Assembly (NCBI GenBank): GCA_013374505.1
Contig: QENJ01000002.1
Coordinates: 1 to 26,841 of the forward strand
Direction of reading: 5' to 3'
Origin: Candidatus Methanophagaceae archaeon
Lineage (GTDB): Archaea; Halobacteriota; Syntropharchaeia; Alkanophagales; Methanospirareceae
DNA: 26,841 bases
Shown here piece after piece: positions 23,241 through 26,841 of this stretch (its first letter is position 1; each line of letters opens with the position of its first letter). The notes beneath the pieces were generated by a model that saw only the letters and a list, made by a program, of their open reading frames with translations, did not search any database and was not told the DNA's origin. The position numbers and the translations under genes were made by a program.

Positions 23241-24291
23241 ATATACGCACCCAGGAAGTATCGCCAATAACAAACTTACGCCCTTTCGGTAAACTCTTGT
23301 TCTTCTCTATTATCGCACCCCGTCCGATAATACTATCAACAATATTACCCGCATTTATTAGCTTAGCACTATCCATAACAATAGAATCTTCCACCTCGGA
23401 ATTCAATATCTCGCAATCGTTACCGATAGTAGTATAAGGCCCAATATAGCCATTTGTTATTTCGCAATCGCTACCGATGAGTGCCGGCCCTTTAATCACC
23501 GAGTTCTCATCCACTTTTGTGCCTTTACCCACGGAAACACGTCCTCTAAGCTCGCAGTTTACCTCGCCCAATATCTCGTGGCTCAAATCGTCCAGGATCA
23601 ACCGGTTAGCTTCCAGGATGTCGTCCGGTTTGCCTGTATCTTTCCACCACCGATCTACCTTCGTCCAGCCCACTTCGTAACCGTTATCAATGAGCCATTG
23701 AATAGCATCCGTAATCTCAAGCTCATCACGCCATGACGGCTCTATGCTATTACAAGCATCCGTAATAACCGGTTTGAAGAAGTAGATCCCGACAAGAGCC
23801 AGATTGCTGGGTGGTACTTTAGGTTTTTCAACCAGTCGTTTTATTGTGCCGTCATAATTGAGTTCTGCAATTCCGAACTGCTCCGGATTTTCTACCTCGG
23901 TTAGCATTATGCTCGCATCGTAATTGTTTCCGGCAAACGCATTCGCATGTTTTACTATCCCTTCTCGCAATATATTATCGCCCAGGTACATCACGAACTC
24001 GTCATCTAAAAACTTGTCGGCAATGAGTATTGTATGCGCTAATCCTCGCGGCTCGTCCTGCGGAATGAACACAATCTCAGCGTCCCAATCTTGCGATTGC
24101 ACCGTTGCCATGACCTGTTCTTTATTTGGCCCCACGATGATTCCTATCTCCTCTACACCTGCTTCGAGTACGTCTTCGATCGCATAAAATAATATGGGTT
24201 TGTTCGCAACAGGGATGAGCTGTTTCTGATGCGAGTATGTAATCGGGCGTAGTCGTGTGCCGTATCCGCCTGATAGTATCAGTCCCTTCAT
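23239..24291 (-). CDS. rmlA: Glucose-1-phosphate thymidylyltransferase, long form
   Basis: 350 residues. It makes dTDP-glucose from dTTP and glucose-1-phosphate, the first step to dTDP-rhamnose. MKGLILSGGYGTRLRPITY is the nucleotide-binding signature (GGxGTRLRP), QKQLIPVANKP and MYLGDNIL follow, and LVEKPKVPPSNLALVGIYFF lies in the sugar-binding part. After residue about 245, hexapeptide repeats (VIKGPALIGSDCEI, TIGNDCEI, NAGNIVDSIIGRGAII) form a left-handed beta-helix, as in the long archaeal and actinobacterial versions; bacterial RmlA is about 290. Some long forms act on other sugars, but rmlB, rmlD and rmlC downstream support the rhamnose role. GGAG precedes the ATG, and the gene leads the operon. 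Confidence 0.92.
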   Translation of the reverse strand: MKGLILSGGYGTRLRPITYSHQKQLIPVANKPILFYAIEDVLEAGVEEIGIIVGPNKEQVMATVQSQDWDAEIVFIPQDEPRGLAHTILIADKFLDDEFVMYLGDNILREGIVKHANAFAGNNYDASIMLTEVENPEQFGIAELNYDGTIKRLVEKPKVPPSNLALVGIYFFKPVITDACNSIEPSWRDELEITDAIQWLIDNGYEVGWTKVDRWWKDTGKPDDILEANRLILDDLSHEILGEVNCELRGRVSVGKGTKVDENSVIKGPALIGSDCEITNGYIGPYTTIGNDCEILNSEVEDSIVMDSAKLINAGNIVDSIIGRGAIIEKNKSLPKGRKFVIGDTSWVRI

Positions 24292-24360
24292 ATTCGTGTC
24301 TCCTATATCTATTTAGCCTCTTAACATCATAAACCTATTGTAGTGATTCTATTATCATTG

Positions 24361-24368
24361 CTTATAAA
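24361..24368 (-). promoter_or_regulatory. Possible TATA box of the rml operon
   Basis: TTTATAAG on the minus strand, about 70 bp before the rmlA ATG, in the 166-bp gap after the CDF gene. A start about 25 bp downstream would give a leader near 45 nt. No good BRE precedes it, so this is tentative. The rest of the gap shows nothing recognisable. Confidence 0.3.
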
Positions 24369-24457
24369 CTCATATGCTGTCGGGTAGAGTGCACATAGCA
24401 ACCAACAACCACCCGGAAGCTGCTTTGTACTTCTTCACAGAACAGACGTATTTGTTG

Positions 24458-25651
24458 TCACAACTTCTCGATTAGTTCGCCAAGCGTATCAGAATCAGTC
24501 ACTTCAAACTCAACATAAGCATCATCAAAAACATAAAACGCACTCTTCTTTGCTATTCTCTCTTTTGTAACTATTTTATCAATTTTATGTGAAACCAGAA
24601 GCTCAGCAACTTTAAGCCCTTTCCGTTTCTCTAACGCGACAAACGGGTTTCTTACGAATCTCATATCCGTCAACTCATTATCCACTGCTTTTATATCAAA
24701 AATACAGAAATATTCTGCCTCACCGAAATGCCAGGAGACTTTAGACCGCATACCCTCGTTTTCCGTGCAGGGTACCGCAAACCGGATAAATTCCTTCTCC
24801 ACCGGCTCTATATGTATTATTACCTTATCCACGTTCTTTAGCTCTGACTTAATATTCGCCTCTATCTTAGCACTCACTAGATGCGCCCTTTCAAGGTCTC
24901 TCAAGCTCGTTTCTATCTCCATCTCGACGAATATGAATTTACCGGAGCCTCTTGCCTTCAATGAATGTATTTTCCTGACGCCATGAACCTCCGATGCTAG
25001 TTCTCTTATCTTGTGCAGGCTATCATAATCTATGGATGCGTCCAAAAGAACCTTTATCGAATCTTTTAAAATCTCGTAACCCGATTTGAAGATGAATACC
25101 GCGATCATAATACCTGCTATCTGGTCCAGCGAATAGAATCCAAGGTAATTCCCCAATATGCCAAGCAATACGACTGCGGAAGCATAAACGTCTGCCCTCG
25201 TATGCTTGCCATCAGCGACTAAGCTGGGCGAGTTCAGCTCTCGTCCAACTTTGAGTTTATAACTGCTCAAAAGCAATGTGAGTACCAGCGATGTCACTGC
25301 AACTAAGATTGCCGCCGGAACATTTGTCAGCACAACCTCTTCAAACTTCTCGACCGATGTGAGGACTATCTCATATCCGGCATAAAAAATCGCAAGTGCA
25401 AGGAACAGGCTTACTATATTCTCGGCTTTATAAAATCCGTATGGGAAACTCTCGGTGGGCTTACGACTTGAAATCTTAAGACCGATAAAGACACCAATGG
25501 AACTTATAACATCAGTAAACGAGTGAACGGCATCCGCAAGTAAGGCGATGCTTCCGGAAAGCACGCCAACAGAATATTTTATAACTACGAGAAACGCGGT
25601 TACCACTACGGATACCAAAGCGGCTTTTTTGTCTCTATCTATTCGGGCCAT
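24458..25651 (-). CDS. CDF-family cation efflux transporter with NifX/NifB-like C-terminal domain
   Basis: A 397-residue protein. The first about 200 residues form six hydrophobic segments with the CDF metal-site patterns SIALLADAVHSFTDV (second helix, D-x3-H-x3-D-like) and HTRADVYAS (fifth helix, H-x3-D). A cytoplasmic CDF domain follows (about 205-285) with VHGVRKIHSLKARGSGKFIFVEMEI and VDKVIIHIEP. From residue about 288 a further about 110 residues start FAVPCTENEGMRSKVSWHFGEA, resembling the dinitrogenase iron-molybdenum cofactor (NifX/NifB C-terminal) domain. It exports a divalent metal (Zn, Fe, Mn, Co or Ni cannot be told apart) by cation antiport. The extra domain may sense or bind metal or an Fe-S species; I recall such fusions in archaea. 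Confidence 0.88.
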   Translation of the reverse strand: MARIDRDKKAALVSVVVTAFLVVIKYSVGVLSGSIALLADAVHSFTDVISSIGVFIGLKISSRKPTESFPYGFYKAENIVSLFLALAIFYAGYEIVLTSVEKFEEVVLTNVPAAILVAVTSLVLTLLLSSYKLKVGRELNSPSLVADGKHTRADVYASAVVLLGILGNYLGFYSLDQIAGIMIAVFIFKSGYEILKDSIKVLLDASIDYDSLHKIRELASEVHGVRKIHSLKARGSGKFIFVEMEIETSLRDLERAHLVSAKIEANIKSELKNVDKVIIHIEPVEKEFIRFAVPCTENEGMRSKVSWHFGEAEYFCIFDIKAVDNELTDMRFVRNPFVALEKRKGLKVAELLVSHKIDKIVTKERIAKKSAFYVFDDAYVEFEVTDSDTLGELIEKL

Positions 25652-25953
25652 GTTGTATTTTCACTGTATATTGGGTATAACTCCTACCTAGCTATTTAGA
25701 ACGCAGATTCACACGGATTTGTTTTCATCTGCGTTAACCGGTGTTAACCTGTGTCAATAAATAATTTTATTTTGTTCTAAAAAAAACCTTTGCTTCTAAT
25801 AAGCGTCAACTTCTATAAAATTCGTCACCACCTCTTCTATCCCATCAATCCGGCACGAGACCTGGATTTATACTTCTTTGTGAGCTGCTCCATAAAAGTC
25901 ACGCATTCGGTCAAGCGATCCCCGGAGCCTGTTATACCCCCGACTATCCGCAT
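25652..25953. other. Intergenic region of 302 bp
   Basis: No convincing gene. It holds the inverted repeat at 25700-25757, the presumed leader of the CDF gene, and 38 in-frame codons that continue the broken flavoprotein frame past its TGA (25839-25952 on the minus strand). No RNA gene was recognised. Confidence 0.5.
25700..25757. repeat. Inverted/tandem repeat resembling a dispersed genomic repeat
   Basis: AACGCAGAT (25700-25708) and ATCTGCGTT (25727-25735) are a perfect 9-bp inverted repeat with an 18-nt loop. The right arm runs into two GTTAAC units 10 bp apart (25733-25738 and 25743-25748) and then CTGTGTC. Elements made of alternating (A)CGCAGATT/ACACGG units recur in many environmental genomes, from memory. 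It could also act as an RNA hairpin upstream of the CDF gene. Confidence 0.5.
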
Positions 25954-26256
25954 TCATACGTTCTTCTCACCCCCTTTTATCAGCGAACAACCATCTATGA
26001 GTCTATTCAACCATACCAAGACCACATCTGCCCATTCAAATCCCGAATACACGTCTTTCATCGTATCGTCATGAGTACAACTTCCTTTTTTTATGCCGTG
26101 GTCGCAGTGCAGACAGAAGTTGAGCTTCTTACCGCGAACAGAGAAGTACCGCGTTTCCGCATTCCATTTCGCCTTGGCATACCGTAACGCTTCTTTAATT
26201 ATCCCATCGGTCGCGGCTATTCTTGGGCTCCCTGAGATACCAAAAAGTTTTAGCAT
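25954..26256 (-). pseudogene. Broken iron-sulfur flavoprotein / NADPH-dependent FMN reductase-like gene
   Basis: One hundred codons from the ATG at 26256. LFGISGSPR at the start is the FMN-phosphate loop of flavodoxin-like reductases. NFCLHCDHGIKKGSCTHDD is the cysteine cluster region of the iron-sulfur flavoprotein family, and FEWADVVLV the strand before the next FMN loop. Relatives then have a GSPVY-type loop and about 90 more residues (total about 190-210). Here the sequence jumps to WLNRLIDGCSL and stops. The FMN-binding second loop is missing, consistent with internal deletion. The second cysteine pair also looks incomplete (CxxC lost, HG in place). A GAGGT site sits directly before the ATG. 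Confidence 0.65.
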
Positions 26257-26304
26257 TACCTCTAAAGTATGATGTTTCTTTGATAAAGCTTCCTTTTTGA
26301 AAGA

Positions 26305-26841
26305 TTACATTTCACTCTTGTAAAAGACCCCTACATCTGGGTTCTTCTCGCCAAACGTATCCAGCAGTTCCTTCATCACCTCACCCCGTGACTTGCCCTT
26401 CGTTTCCTGTTCCTTTATGAATAGATAAGCAGCAAATAACGCAGAAGGACTTATTTCCGATGCAAAAGTACCAAAACCATGATTCCAGACGAAAAGCGAA
26501 AATAATTCGTCCAGTTCGGCAACCGTGACACCGGCAGAGTATGCCTTTACCAGTTCCCTGGTAGCCTGACGAATACGACCGGCACCCACAGCATTTGCAA
26601 GTGAGAGCAGGTATTTTGTCTTAATGTCTATGGCCGGATTCTCTTTCTTCCATGTAAGCTGCCAGAAATGTCCTGCTATCTTAGCCAGTGCTTTATCGGT
26701 TTTACCGAAATTGGCAAGCGCAGCCAGGTGTAGTGTCTTACCCGCGGGTGGTTCTTTACTTGCAGTCCTGAAAAAATACGCGCGGTATTCGTTATCCGAA
26801 ACTTTATCGGTCATATGCTCAAAGCCGAGGTCCTCCAGCGT
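26305..26841 (-). CDS. Carboxymuconolactone decarboxylase-like (AhpD-fold) protein, 5' end possibly beyond window
   Basis: The frame is open to the window edge. The first ATG is at 26814 (169 residues from there), but the nine codons before it (ending LEDLGFEH) read like coding sequence and no well-placed ribosome site precedes that ATG, so the true start may lie outside. The protein is helical: KTLHLAALANFGKTDKALAKIAGHFWQ, then IDIKTKYLLSLANAVGAGRIRQATRELVKAYSAGVTVAELDELF, the layout of the carboxymuconolactone decarboxylase domain. It lacks the CxxC of peroxidase-type AhpD, so a disulfide-reductase role is unlikely. Function unknown. The broken flavoprotein gene lies 48 nt downstream, so the two may once have formed a redox-related pair. 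Confidence 0.6.
   Translation of the reverse strand, partial: TLEDLGFEHMTDKVSDNEYRAYFFRTASKEPPAGKTLHLAALANFGKTDKALAKIAGHFWQLTWKKENPAIDIKTKYLLSLANAVGAGRIRQATRELVKAYSAGVTVAELDELFSLFVWNHGFGTFASEISPSALFAAYLFIKEQETKGKSRGEVMKELLDTFGEKNPDVGVFYKSEM

Noticed and set aside
25951..25956. TGA in the flavoprotein frame as a selenocysteine codon.
   Set aside because: The position is not a known catalytic cysteine, the protein already lacks its FMN loop, and no selenocysteine insertion element is recognisable.
25790..26074. A 94-codon plus-strand open frame overlapping the broken flavoprotein.
   Set aside because: Low-complexity composition, antisense to recognisable flavoprotein motifs, no ribosome site.

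Overview
The window is most likely archaeal, and probably a euryarchaeote of the methanogen or anaerobic methane-oxidiser kind. This is inferred from several points. There is a gene resembling AglQ of haloarchaeal N-glycan clusters. A cation transporter is fused to a NifX-like domain. BRE/TATA-like boxes precede genes that lack a bacterial -35/-10 pattern. Remnants of a HEPN/nucleotidyltransferase pair and of AlbA_2-type regulators are also present. No rRNA, tRNA or marker gene is visible, so the lineage is not proven.

Layout. (1) 1-5274, plus strand: a tightly packed run of methyltransferase (MT) and glycosyltransferase (GT) genes, MT (cut by the window edge), GT4, MT, MT, GT4, MT, mostly with 4-14 nt overlaps. 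(2) 5275-7682: an intact AlbA_2/RecG-like ATP-binding protein, then pieces of paralogous C-termini and the first 79-88 codons of a sugar-nucleotide epimerase. This looks like a recombination scar inside the glycan locus. (3) 7669-18820, plus strand: GT2, GT2, MT, GT4, MT, GT2, AglQ-like protein, GT2 (frameshifted), GT4, GT2 and, after a 140-nt gap, GT2. (4) 24291 down to 18822, minus strand: the dTDP-L-rhamnose operon in the order rmlA, rmlB, rmlD, a broken toxin-antitoxin remnant, rmlC, MT, GT4. It meets the plus-strand genes tail to tail with one nucleotide between the stops. (5) 24458-26841, minus strand: unrelated genes, namely a CDF metal transporter with a NifX-like tail, a 302-bp gap holding an inverted repeat, a broken iron-sulfur flavoprotein-like gene and a carboxymuconolactone-decarboxylase-like gene open at the window edge.

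How it fits together. The window supplies one activated sugar (dTDP-L-rhamnose), eleven glycosyltransferases (five GT4, six GT2), seven SAM-dependent methyltransferases and one AglQ-like putative sugar isomerase. The simplest reading is a locus for a long, rhamnose-containing, probably multiply methylated surface glycan (S-layer N-glycan or exopolysaccharide). No oligosaccharyltransferase, flippase, polymerase or lipid-carrier transferase lies in the window, so the carrier and export route are unknown.

The most notable structures are: two paralogous GT2 genes flanking the AglQ-like gene and sharing a 229-bp direct repeat with only 10 differences; a T7 frameshift in the second of them; a doubly truncated MNT/HEPN remnant embedded in the rml operon; and a methyltransferase whose C-terminus carries a 33-bp in-frame piece of a GT2 gene.
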